Below, one piece after another: positions 8,363 through 16,667 of a stretch of DNA of 64,000 nt; position 1 is the first letter of the stretch, and each line of letters begins with the position of its first letter. The notes beneath the pieces were generated by a model. The model saw only the letters and a program-made list of their open reading frames with translations. It was not told the DNA's origin and searched no databases. A program made the translations under genes and the position numbers. The DNA comes from Microbacterium sp. UFMG61. Its GTDB lineage: Bacteria; Actinomycetota; Actinomycetes; Actinomycetales; Microbacteriaceae. The DNA lies in contig NZ_JACAFP010000012.1 of NCBI RefSeq assembly GCF_015354505.1, forward strand, positions 1 to 64,000, read 5' to 3'.

Positions 8363-8662
8363 GTGACCGGGATCGAAGCCGACACCACCGAGATCCGGTT
8401 CGCCGCCTCGCAGCTGCACGAGGCGGCCGATCTGCTCGGAGCGGCGTCGAGCAGCTTCCCCGACACGGTCGATGCGGGTGAGGGGTCGCAGCCCATCGGA
8501 GATGTCCTCGGCCGGCTCAGCCATTGGGCGGCGCTGAACGCGGGAGTGCATGCGGACGTGGCCGGGCTGCTGCAAGACATCGCATCGAAGATCATCGACG
8601 ATGAGGAGGCCGTCGCCGACGCGCTCAGCCGCATCTCGGCTCAGCTCGAGGACGAATCCTGA
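8363..8662 (+). CDS. Small helical ESX/WXG100-like protein
   Basis: A 99-residue acidic, almost all-helical protein with the heptad pattern and length of ESAT-6/WXG100 family members (VTGIEADTTEIRFAASQL start, long second helix ending LSRISAQLEDES). It lacks a clear W-x-G turn; HWAALNAG occupies that place. It is probably a partner or chaperone of the next protein. GTG 8363 is chosen. Its stop overlaps the next start (TGATG at 8660-8664), indicating translational coupling. Confidence 0.65.
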   Translation: MTGIEADTTEIRFAASQLHEAADLLGAASSSFPDTVDAGEGSQPIGDVLGRLSHWAALNAGVHADVAGLLQDIASKIIDDEEAVADALSRISAQLEDES

Positions 8663-9849
8663 TGGCCGGCTCCTGTGCCATCGAGGTCGGCGGCAGCCCG
8701 TCCGCAGTTCGCGCCGCGGCGGAGTGGGTGCGGCACAAGGTGGAGGATGCGGCGTCCGAAGCCGACGTGATCGATGGTCTGATCGCGACCACTTCGGCCT
8801 CGTACTGGCAGGGGCGGGCAGGAGATGCGTTCAGCGACATCGCCGGCGACCTGGTGTCCGCGTCTCGGGAGATCGCGGATCACGCGGGCCCGTTCGCCGA
8901 GATCCTGCACATGTTCGCGGGTCGTCTCGAGCGCATGCAGGAGCACTTCGAGGGCTTCCTGGTGTCTGCTGCCGATGCGGGGCTGGTGGTCACCGGCACG
9001 ACGATGCATGAGCCCTCCTGGGTGGGGCCGGTGCCTCAGAGCGACCACGATGATTCTTGGGAGCAATGGCGCGCGCATCAGAAACGCCTGCGCACCTACG
9101 ATCGCATCCAGAACGATGTCGTGCTGTGGCACGCAGACCACAAAGCGTGGATCGTGGCACACCTGGTCGACTACGCGGGCACGATGCCGGCGATGTCTCA
9201 GGCCCAGGAGTTGAACGAGGGGATCAGAGAGACGGCCGGGATCGGCTTCTCCGCGACGAACAAGTACGTCGACGTCTCGTGGGAGCAGAAAATCGCGCAC
9301 CTCACGTCCGAGGCGGAGTGGTTCGCGCACGCCGCCGCCGAGGTGTCGAGAAGGTCCTGGGCCGCGGGCGACCCGGCACTGCGTGCGAAGCTGCTGGAGG
9401 CGATCGAGAACGGCACACCGGACCATCTGCGAGAGGTGTCGCGAAACGTCGACTCCGTCGTCGAGGTGACCAGGTCTCTCCGGCACATTCTGGACACGGT
9501 GGGCGGACCCGCCGTGGATATCGGGCTCGGTGCCTGGGCCATCGCCGACGGCAAGGAGCCCGTCGACGTCGTGGTGGAGTGGGTGGGCGGCCTGGGAGCC
9601 ACGGGCATCGCGGGTGCCGTGGTCGCCGGAGCGACACTGCCGGTGTGGGGGTCGGCGGCCGTCGTCATCGGCGCGGCCTCAGCAGGAGCGATGGGGGCCG
9701 GAGCGATCTGGGAATCCACGCCGCCGTCGTGGCGCCAGGGCATATACGAGTTCTCCGAGGATGGCTTCATCATCGTGGGAGACGTCGGCGAGAAGGTCGG
9801 CGACTGGTTCGTCGACACGGCCATCGACATCGGTGAGTGGTTCAACTGA
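8662..9849 (+). CDS. Putative type VII-secreted WXG-domain protein
   Basis: A 395-residue protein whose first 110 residues are helical with YWQGRAGDAF (W49-x-G51), the signature turn of WXG100/LXG secretion domains. A middle region of mixed helices follows. Residues 290-360 are Gly/Ala-rich and hydrophobic (GLGATGIAGAVVAGA, ASAGAMGAGAIW), reminiscent of membrane-inserting regions, and the tail is acidic-aromatic. I infer a polymorphic-toxin-like or cell-surface role, but no known toxin domain is recognised. It overlaps its upstream partner and the downstream membrane protein by one base each. Confidence 0.65.
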   Translation: MAGSCAIEVGGSPSAVRAAAEWVRHKVEDAASEADVIDGLIATTSASYWQGRAGDAFSDIAGDLVSASREIADHAGPFAEILHMFAGRLERMQEHFEGFLVSAADAGLVVTGTTMHEPSWVGPVPQSDHDDSWEQWRAHQKRLRTYDRIQNDVVLWHADHKAWIVAHLVDYAGTMPAMSQAQELNEGIRETAGIGFSATNKYVDVSWEQKIAHLTSEAEWFAHAAAEVSRRSWAAGDPALRAKLLEAIENGTPDHLREVSRNVDSVVEVTRSLRHILDTVGGPAVDIGLGAWAIADGKEPVDVVVEWVGGLGATGIAGAVVAGATLPVWGSAAVVIGAASAGAMGAGAIWESTPPSWRQGIYEFSEDGFIIVGDVGEKVGDWFVDTAIDIGEWFN

Positions 9850-10622
9850 TGGTGGATGCCGAGAGCTCAGGCATGCCGAAGGGATCTCGGCGGATCGATG
9901 GATTCGTCGTGCAGGCGCGGCGCCAGGAGCAGCCTGAGCCCCCCACACAGGCCCCGACCTGGGCGGTGGTCGCGCTCGGCGTGCTGTTGCTCGTGGGCCT
10001 GGGCTTCGTCGTGGCCACCGGGCACCCGGCGCTCTACGCGTTCGTCGCCGTCATGGTGGGTGCGGGTGTCCTGGAGCGTGCGCTCGACGGGCGCACGCCG
10101 TCGTGGGGTGAAGGCCATGTGGTCGCGGATATCGAGTCCGACGGCGTGACGTTCCGCGCCTACCGACGGACTGTCGCGCTCGCGGTCCTCTTCTTCGCTG
10201 CGCTCGCCGCGGCGTCGGTCCTCTTCGTCGTGGTGTGGACCACGCCCGGTCTCGACCTGCCGATGTTCTTCGGCGGTTTCGCACTCGTTCTCGCCGCCGG
10301 GCTCGTGTACGCAGCGCGGCTCATCGTGCGCAGCATCCGGCGCGTCGACATTCGGTTGAACGCCGACGGTGTCACCGCCGTTCGCGTTCTCGGTGCGAGC
10401 GAGACCGTGAGCTGGAGCTCACTCCTCGCAGCCTTCCCGGTGGGACGGGCGATCGTGCTCACGACGTCGGTGGACGTCATGCAGTGGCCGACGGATCGCT
10501 TGCGCGCCGATCCCGTCGCCGTCGCCGCCATCATCGATCGGTGCGCAGCGCTCGATCAGCATGATCGTCCGTCGATCGTCGCCGTCATCGAGGAGATGTT
10601 CATCACGCCCGCCGGTCGATGA
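9849..10622 (+). CDS. Membrane protein, possible immunity partner
   Basis: A 257-residue protein with two pairs of hydrophobic segments (residues about 38-75 and 100-150) and a C-terminal soluble domain with a pattern like bacterial PH domains (VDIRLNADGVTAVRVLG then VSWSSL). The start overlaps the stop of the putative effector (TGATG). Position directly behind an effector-like gene and a membrane topology fit an immunity or anchoring role, but this is guilt by association only. It is the last gene of the 8080-10622 cassette. Confidence 0.6.
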   Translation: MVDAESSGMPKGSRRIDGFVVQARRQEQPEPPTQAPTWAVVALGVLLLVGLGFVVATGHPALYAFVAVMVGAGVLERALDGRTPSWGEGHVVADIESDGVTFRAYRRTVALAVLFFAALAAASVLFVVVWTTPGLDLPMFFGGFALVLAAGLVYAARLIVRSIRRVDIRLNADGVTAVRVLGASETVSWSSLLAAFPVGRAIVLTTSVDVMQWPTDRLRADPVAVAAIIDRCAALDQHDRPSIVAVIEEMFITPAGR

Positions 10623-10661
10623 CCGAGCGCGACGCTTCTCCGTGAGCTGTCGGTCTCGCCG

Positions 10662-10979
10662 TCAGACCCGCGGCGCAGACCCCGTAGCGCCGGAATCGGG
10701 ACGCCCGGCGCCGTCGATCGCCTCGTCTTCGGCATCCGCGTCGGCCTGAGCGGCCTCGCTGCGTCCGCCCCGACGCTCGACGAGGCGCGCCGAGGCATCC
10801 GCGAGCGGAGCCCGCAGGAACAGCATCGAGATGCTCACGCCGATGAGGGCGGCGAAGATCGCGGCGAGCCACCAGAACTCGCGGAAGATCGGGAAGAAGA
10901 ACCACATCACGGCCAGCGGGACGAGGAATGCCAGCAGCCGCAGCACGGTGTAGACGAGGAAAGGCGCACGGTTCTTCAC
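10662..10979 (-). CDS. DUF4229 domain-containing small membrane protein
   Basis: A 105-residue protein with two transmembrane helices (residues about 8-28 and 35-53) and a charged, low-complexity C-terminus. It matches the DUF4229 family commonly found beside menA in actinobacteria; function unknown. TAGACT lies six bases before the GTG at 10979, a leaderless start. Here it is on the opposite strand and separated from menA by the WXG-like cassette. Confidence 0.8.
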   Translation of the reverse strand: MKNRAPFLVYTVLRLLAFLVPLAVMWFFFPIFREFWWLAAIFAALIGVSISMLFLRAPLADASARLVERRGGRSEAAQADADAEDEAIDGAGRPDSGATGSAPRV

Positions 10980-11029
10980 CCGAACAGTCTACGTTCGCAC
11001 TCTGAGGCACCGGCTGGGAGCGGGGCTCG

Positions 11030-11932
11030 TCAGGAGTCGATCCCCAGGGCGCGGAACGGGATGCCGCGCACGACGCGGTGCCACGGATGCTCGCCGAGCG
11101 ACCACAGCAGCTTCGCGTCGAGGTCGAGGGCGAGGTCTTCGCAGCCGACCGGCAGCGGCACCCGGTCGCGCTCGAGGGCATCTCGTCGCCCGGTCCACAG
11201 AGCGCCGGGGTGCATCCGGTCGGACTGCGACACGAAGTGACGTTCGCCCCAGCGCACCGCGCCCTGCATGCGCGGGAGCCCGGGCGAGAAGCGCTCCTGC
11301 TCCTCGAAGCGACCCTCGTCGGTCTCGGGGATCGTGTACTCCGCGATCCGGCCGGAGTCGGCCGTCACGTACTCGCCGATCAGCACTCTCCTCAGGGGTG
11401 TGCCGTCGGCGTCGAAGACGCGGCCGAGATACGAGCAGCGCAGGTCGATCGGATGCACGCGCGTGCGTACGGCGACGAGAGCGGATGCCCGCACGCCGCG
11501 CCCCGAGAGTCCGGCGACCCGACGGGCCTCGGCGCCCCGCACCCGCCGGATGGCGGACAGGTCGAACTCCCAGATGCCCCGGCCCGTGGCGGCGACGAAG
11601 AGCCGGTCGCCGAACCAGGCCAGACCTCCGGCGTGGATCGGCGCGGGCTGCAGCATCCCGTCCTCGTCGATCGCGAGCAGCACGTCGAGGTGCCGCGAGC
11701 GTTCGAGGTCGACGAAGGCGACCCTCGAGGCGAGGTGCGTGCCGTCGAGCTTCTGACGGAACCAGCTCACGGCCAGTGTGCGTCGCCCCTGCCACTCGCC
11801 GAGGTCGACGCCCTGCGGATACCAGCGGCGGGTCCAGGTGCGAGCGCTGAGCCAGCGCAGGTCCACGGTGCCACGGTGCCTCTGGCGCACCGGGCGCCAC
11901 GTCGTCCCGAACGGCCACAGCATGTGTCCCAT
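11030..11932 (-). CDS. Hypothetical protein, possible beta-propeller, by glycan operon
   Basis: A 300-residue soluble protein I do not recognise. Repeated blade-like stretches (GGLAWFGDRLFVAATGRGIWEF, seen in part; later GAVRWGERHFVSQSDR and CEDLALDLDAKLLWSLGEHP) suggest a beta-propeller. ATG 11932 is chosen because longer in-frame extensions run into the divergent glycosyltransferase gene and read as non-coding. The 121-bp gap to that gene suggests shared control with the nonulosonate operon, so a role in surface polysaccharide handling is possible. Confidence 0.6.
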   Translation of the reverse strand: MGHMLWPFGTTWRPVRQRHRGTVDLRWLSARTWTRRWYPQGVDLGEWQGRRTLAVSWFRQKLDGTHLASRVAFVDLERSRHLDVLLAIDEDGMLQPAPIHAGGLAWFGDRLFVAATGRGIWEFDLSAIRRVRGAEARRVAGLSGRGVRASALVAVRTRVHPIDLRCSYLGRVFDADGTPLRRVLIGEYVTADSGRIAEYTIPETDEGRFEEQERFSPGLPRMQGAVRWGERHFVSQSDRMHPGALWTGRRDALERDRVPLPVGCEDLALDLDAKLLWSLGEHPWHRVVRGIPFRALGIDS

Positions 11933-12053
11933 CGTCGCCGATCCGCACCGACGGCGCGAACCGGCCGTGCGAGACACCGCGCGTTCACCTCGTCGTCTCC
12001 GATCGGCAAGGAGCGCCTGACACCATGCCGGGACCGTCCACCCCGGGAGTTCC

Positions 12054-13064
12054 GTGCGCACACCGCTCGTCACCGTCATCCTTCCTGCCAAGGACGCAGG
12101 CGCGTACATCGGCACGACGCTCGAGACGCTGACCCGCCAGTTCGACGACCCGGCGGCGCTGAAACTCGTGGCGATCGACGACGGGTCACGCGACGGCACC
12201 GGCACGCTGATGCAACGGTACGCGGAGCGGTTCCCCCACGCCGAGGTCCTCACCAATGCGACCCCGCGCGGGCTCGCGACGGCACGCAACCAGGGGCTCG
12301 CGCACGTCGAGGGCGACGCGTTCTGCTTTCTCGACGGTGATGACTGGATGCAGCCGCGGCGCCTCGAGGTGCTCGCGCGCCGACTCGACGACCTGGGCTG
12401 CGACTTCGTGCGCACCGACCACGTGACGGTCACCGAGGGAGTACGTGTGCTGAAGCCGGCGCCGTATCCGTGGCGCGGTCGCGTCGCGTCGCCGCGCGAG
12501 GCGATCCTCCCCGAAGACGAGTCGACCATGGTCGACTACCCGTTCGCCTGGGCCGGCATGCTGCATCGCCGGGTGCTCGACGACGGCCTCGCAGCCTTCA
12601 CCCCCGGGCTCTTCACGGCCGAGGACCGCCCCTGGATCTGGCGCCTGCACCTGCAGGCCCGCTCGTTCGCGGTGGTCGACGCGCCGGCGCTGCTGTATCG
12701 GCGTGGAGTCGCGACCTCTCTCACGCAGGTGCGCGACCGGCGGCAGCTCGACTTCGTGCGGGCGATGCACGAGGTGCTCGACGTCGTCGAGGCGGATGCC
12801 GACGCTGCGCGCTTCCTACCGAAGGCGGTGTGGACCGTGCTCGCGCTGAGCTCACGGCATCTGGTGCGCGCTCGCCGCATGACCCCCTCGTTGCGGAGGG
12901 AGATGCGCAGCGGCATCCGAGGTCTTCTCCAGCGGCTGCCCGAAGGGGCGACGGGGACCGTGCTGACCCGGCTCGATGGGCCGCGTCGCCGGGTGCTGGC
13001 CTCCCTGCTCCGCGAGGCCGCCGCCGGATCGGAGAGCGTCGCTGCGGACGGTGTTCGCGTATGA
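12054..13064 (+). CDS. Family 2 glycosyltransferase
   Basis: A 336-residue GT-A fold enzyme. The nucleotide-binding strand VTVILPAKDAGAYIG, the VAIDDGSRDGTG segment and the FCFLDGDDW motif with metal-binding acidic residues are all present in residues 1-110. It would transfer a sugar from a nucleotide donor in capsule or cell-wall glycan assembly. The C-terminal 150 residues are helical and variable. GTG 12054 follows GGGAG. Its stop overlaps the next ATG (ATGA, 13061-13064), so it is the first gene of a coupled operon ending at 18059. Confidence 0.9.
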   Translation: MRTPLVTVILPAKDAGAYIGTTLETLTRQFDDPAALKLVAIDDGSRDGTGTLMQRYAERFPHAEVLTNATPRGLATARNQGLAHVEGDAFCFLDGDDWMQPRRLEVLARRLDDLGCDFVRTDHVTVTEGVRVLKPAPYPWRGRVASPREAILPEDESTMVDYPFAWAGMLHRRVLDDGLAAFTPGLFTAEDRPWIWRLHLQARSFAVVDAPALLYRRGVATSLTQVRDRRQLDFVRAMHEVLDVVEADADAARFLPKAVWTVLALSSRHLVRARRMTPSLRREMRSGIRGLLQRLPEGATGTVLTRLDGPRRRVLASLLREAAAGSESVAADGVRV

Positions 13065-14419
13065 CCCAGCTCTTCGCGCTGCACAGCGCCTACGGCCTCG
13101 CGACCGCGGTCGCAGCCCTCGACGGGGGTCTGCTGGGGGCGCGCGGCGAGCGGCTGCTCGTGCCGTTCCACTCGTCCCGTGTGCCCGAGACCTCGGTCGG
13201 CATCATCGCGGATCCGGCACTCGCGACCCTGCGCGCGCGCTTCGACCGGATCGAGGACCTCGACGAGCTGGTCGGGCCACTGCATCCCGGTTCGTGGGAT
13301 CCGGAGCCCGCGGATCTTCCGCTCCTGCGACGATTGCTGACGCGCGCGTGGGGTCTCGACGACGACCTCGAGATCCTGCTGCAGAGCCCTCAGGTCGCTC
13401 CCGCGCGCACCCTGATGCTGGTCTTCCCGCATGCGCGCATCACGATCGTCGGAGACGGGCTGATGACCTACTCGCCGATGCGCATCGCGCTGCCGCACAC
13501 CGTCACCGCGCGTATCGGCCGGGTCGTGCACGCCGACGTCGTGACGGGGATCGTGCCGCTCGTCGGGTCGCCGCACGCCGAGCCGGTGCCGGTGCCGCCC
13601 GAGGCGTTCGGCGTCGTGCTGCGCGAGGTGGCCGATGCGGTGGCCGAGGACGCCGCGCCCGACCACACCGCACCCGGTGACGTCTCGACCGTGCTCGTGC
13701 TCGGGCAGTACCTCTCGGCGCTCGGACTGGTGAGTGAGGCCGAGGAGGTCGCTCTGCAGAGCGCGATGATCGACCGCGCCGCCGCGCACGATCCGCAGCG
13801 CATCGTCTTCAAACCGCATCCGTCCGCGCCACCCCGTCTCACCGACGCACTGCGCGACCGGGCTGCGTTCCACGAGCTCGAGTTCGACGAGTATCGCGGG
13901 GCCCTCTCGGCCGAGATGGTCGCTGAACGTCTCGACGCCCGCGCGGTGATCGCCGGGTTCTCGACCGCGCTTCCGACCGTGCAGACCGTGTTCGGCCGCG
14001 AGATCGATGCGGTCGGCGCCGACACCGTGCTCGCGCGGCTCTCCCCGTACGAGAACAGCAATCGAGTGCCGGCGACGATCGTCGACGCGCTCACGCGGCG
14101 TGACTCGCCCTATCGGGATCCCGAGCGGATGCAGCTGCTGATCGACGCGGTCGGATACGTCATGCAGCCCGGCGTCGCCCGTCACCTGCGGGCTCGGGCG
14201 GAGGAGCTGCTCGCGGCGATCACTCCGGCGGATCGTGACCGGTACTTCGACGCAGAGCGGCTGACCGCGCTGCGATTGCCGGGCGCTCCCACCGAGGGCG
14301 CGGTGCGTCGCGCGCTGCGCCCCGCGGGCGGAGTGGGTCGCGTCGAGGAGCTGCGGCTGACGGCGACAGGTGCACGACGGCGTCTCGCCAGGGCATGGCG
14401 AGCGATCAGAGGACGGTGA
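13061..14419 (+). CDS. Polysialyltransferase-like glycosyltransferase
   Basis: A 452-residue GT-B-like enzyme matching the bacterial alpha-2,8-polysialyltransferase-type family. It carries the acidic-Gly motif VGDGLMTYSP near residue 130 and the FKPHPSAPP HP motif near 250, both used by bacterial CMP-sialic acid transferases, followed by the Ser/Thr-rich GFSTALPTVQ segment that binds the nucleotide. It would extend a nonulosonate polymer or cap a glycan. The genuine start is ATG 13061, overlapping the GT2 stop; a much longer upstream frame is an overlap with GT2. Confidence 0.8.
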   Translation: MTQLFALHSAYGLATAVAALDGGLLGARGERLLVPFHSSRVPETSVGIIADPALATLRARFDRIEDLDELVGPLHPGSWDPEPADLPLLRRLLTRAWGLDDDLEILLQSPQVAPARTLMLVFPHARITIVGDGLMTYSPMRIALPHTVTARIGRVVHADVVTGIVPLVGSPHAEPVPVPPEAFGVVLREVADAVAEDAAPDHTAPGDVSTVLVLGQYLSALGLVSEAEEVALQSAMIDRAAAHDPQRIVFKPHPSAPPRLTDALRDRAAFHELEFDEYRGALSAEMVAERLDARAVIAGFSTALPTVQTVFGREIDAVGADTVLARLSPYENSNRVPATIVDALTRRDSPYRDPERMQLLIDAVGYVMQPGVARHLRARAEELLAAITPADRDRYFDAERLTALRLPGAPTEGAVRRALRPAGGVGRVEELRLTATGARRRLARAWRAIRGR

Positions 14420-14423
14420 CGGG

Positions 14424-15692
14424 ATGACCCCCGAAGAGAAGACCCCGACGACCGGTGCCGGTACCGGCGCGGATGCCGGAACAGAGACAGGGCGCGCGCG
14501 GACGGTCGCGATCATCCCCGCGCGCGGCGGGTCGAAAGGCGTCCCGCGCAAGAACGTGCGGCGCGTGGGCGGGGTGCCGCTCGTGGAGCGCGCCGTGCGC
14601 AGTGCGCTCGCGGCCGGCGGGATCGACCTCGTGGTGGTCTCGACCGACGACGAGGAGATCGCGACGGTCGCCGCAGCCGCCGGCGCCCGGATCGTGCGGC
14701 GTCCGGCCGAGATCTCGGGTGACACGGCGTCTTCGGAGAGTGCGATCCTGCACGTGCTGACCGAACTCGAGCGGGCGGGCGAGCAGGTCGACGTCGTGGC
14801 GTTCCTGCAGGCGACCTCGCCGTTCATCCCGAGCGAGGCACTCGCCGGCGCGGTCTCCGCGGTCGCCGAGGGGCGGGCCGACAGCGTCTTCTCCGCCTTC
14901 GAGACCTACGGGTTCCTCTGGGCCCGCGCCGGCGATCAGCGGGCGGCGGTCGACGAGCAGGCGCATGCCGGCACCCAGCCGGATGCGGGCACGGCCGTCG
15001 CCCTCAACCACGACGCCACGCGCCGGCCGCGGCGTCAGGACCGCGAGCCGCACTTCCTCGAGACCGGTGCGTTCTACGTGTTCCGCGCGGAGGGGTTCCG
15101 CGAGGCCGAGCACCGCTTCTTCGGGCGCATCCGCATCGCCGAGGTGCCCGAGTGGTCGGCGATCGAGATCGACGACGAGCAGCAGCTGCGGATGGCCCGG
15201 GCGCTCGCCGCGCTGTACGAGTCGCCCGAGCGGATACCTGTGCGTGCCGTGGTGACCGACTTCGACGGGGTGCACACCGACGACACCGCGACCATCGACG
15301 CCGATGGTGTCGAGCGGGTACGGGTCAGTCGGGAGGACGGCATGGGCGTGTCCCTGTTGCGCAAGGCCGGCATCCCGATGCTCATCCTGTCGACCGAGGT
15401 GAACCCGGTCGTGCGGGCGCGCGCCGACAAGCTCCGGGTGCCGGTGCTGCACGGCATCGACGACAAGGAGTCGGCGCTGCGCGCGTGGGCCAAGGAGAAC
15501 CGCATCCCGCTCGCCGAGATCGCGTACCTCGGCAACGACGTCAACGACCTGCCCGCGCTGCGCATCGTCGGATGGCCGATCGCGGTGGCCAACGCGCATC
15601 CGCTCGTGATCGACGCGGCGCGTGTCGTGCTGCGTCGAGTGGGCGGCCAGGGGGCCGTCCGCGAGCTGATCGAACGGGTGTTGCCCGCCTGA
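14424..15692 (+). CDS. neuA: Acylneuraminate cytidylyltransferase fused to KdsC-like HAD phosphatase
   Basis: A 422-residue two-domain protein. Residues about 27-275 are a CMP-sialic acid synthetase domain with IIPARGGSKGVPRKN binding CTP and an ETGAFYVF motif. Residues about 275-422 are a HAD phosphatase domain of the KdsC type (TDFDGVHTDD nucleophile loop, YLGNDVNDLPAL acidic loop). The fusion resembles CMAS-like proteins and may couple activation with dephosphorylation of a nonulosonate 9-phosphate. A 20-residue Thr/Gly-rich N-terminal extension and a short Ala/Asp-rich insert near residue 180 are atypical. Confidence 0.88.
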   Translation: MTPEEKTPTTGAGTGADAGTETGRARTVAIIPARGGSKGVPRKNVRRVGGVPLVERAVRSALAAGGIDLVVVSTDDEEIATVAAAAGARIVRRPAEISGDTASSESAILHVLTELERAGEQVDVVAFLQATSPFIPSEALAGAVSAVAEGRADSVFSAFETYGFLWARAGDQRAAVDEQAHAGTQPDAGTAVALNHDATRRPRRQDREPHFLETGAFYVFRAEGFREAEHRFFGRIRIAEVPEWSAIEIDDEQQLRMARALAALYESPERIPVRAVVTDFDGVHTDDTATIDADGVERVRVSREDGMGVSLLRKAGIPMLILSTEVNPVVRARADKLRVPVLHGIDDKESALRAWAKENRIPLAEIAYLGNDVNDLPALRIVGWPIAVANAHPLVIDAARVVLRRVGGQGAVRELIERVLPA

Positions 15693-15777
15693 CCGACGCC
15701 GGTAACCCTCAGGCCTCCCGTCGTTCACACTCGGCGCGTACCCAGGGGAGAAGGCCATTTCGACCACCGGAGGAATC

Positions 15778-16650
15778 ATGACTGTCAGCATCGGCTCACG
15801 CGTCATCGGGGGCGGTCACCCCGCCTATGTCATCGCCGAGATCGGCCTCAACCACAACGGCGACGTCGACATCGCCAAGCGACTGATCGACGTCGCGGCC
15901 AAGGCGGGCGCCGACGCCGTGAAGTTCCAGAAGCGCACCCCCGAGATCTCCACCCCGGAGCACATGCGCGACGTGCCGCGCGAGACGCCGTGGGGCACCA
16001 TGAGCTACCTCGACTACCGCCGTCGCGTCGAGTTCGGCCGCGACGAGTACATTGCGATCGGCGATCACGCCACGATGCAGGGCCTCGACTGGTTCGCGTC
16101 GCCGTGGGATGTGCCGAGCGTCGACTTCCTCGAAGACCTCAACGTCGTGGCTCACAAGGTCGCCTCGGCCAGCCTCACCGACACCGAGCTGCTGGTCGCG
16201 CTGCGTGAGACGGGCAAGCCGATCATCCTCTCGACCGGCATGTCGACGATCGAGCAGATCGACCGCGCGCTCGCCACGCTCGGCACCGACCGGGTCGTGC
16301 TCATGCACGCCACGTCGACCTACCCGCTCGAGCCCGAAGAGGCCAATCTGCGCGCGATCGCCACGCTGCGCGACCGTTACCCCGGGGTGCCGGTCGGTTA
16401 CTCGGGCCACGAGCGCGGACTGCAGATCTCGCTCGCCGCCGTCGCGATCGGCGCGGTCGCGGTCGAGCGCCACATCACCCTCGACCGCACCATGTGGGGG
16501 TCCGACCACGCCGCCTCGCTCGAGCCCACCGGCCTCGAGCACCTCGTGCGCGACATCCGCGTGATCGAGACGGCGCTGGGCGACGGCGTCAAGCGCGTGT
16601 TCGACAGCGAGCGCGCGCCGATGGCCAAACTGCGACGCGTCTCGGCGTGA
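15778..16650 (+). CDS. neuB: N-acetylneuraminate synthase family protein without SAF domain
   Basis: A 290-residue TIM-barrel condensing enzyme that adds phosphoenolpyruvate to an N-acyl mannosamine-type sugar to form a sialic-like acid. AEIGLNHNGD, DAVKFQKR, the GMSTIEQI strand and GYSGHERG are present and active-site-like. It stops about 60 residues short of usual NeuB because the C-terminal SAF (antifreeze-like) domain is absent. GGAGG precedes ATG 15778. No UDP-GlcNAc 2-epimerase (neuC) is present in the window, so the precursor must come from elsewhere. Confidence 0.88.
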   Translation: MTVSIGSRVIGGGHPAYVIAEIGLNHNGDVDIAKRLIDVAAKAGADAVKFQKRTPEISTPEHMRDVPRETPWGTMSYLDYRRRVEFGRDEYIAIGDHATMQGLDWFASPWDVPSVDFLEDLNVVAHKVASASLTDTELLVALRETGKPIILSTGMSTIEQIDRALATLGTDRVVLMHATSTYPLEPEEANLRAIATLRDRYPGVPVGYSGHERGLQISLAAVAIGAVAVERHITLDRTMWGSDHAASLEPTGLEHLVRDIRVIETALGDGVKRVFDSERAPMAKLRRVSA

Positions 16651-16667
16651 CCGGAGCGGGCGCGCGC

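Noticed and set aside
12470-13060. Upstream extension of the polysialyltransferase frame into the GT2 gene
   Set aside because: The extension is Arg/Ala-rich with no family pattern, while ATG 13061 overlaps the GT2 stop as a coupled start.
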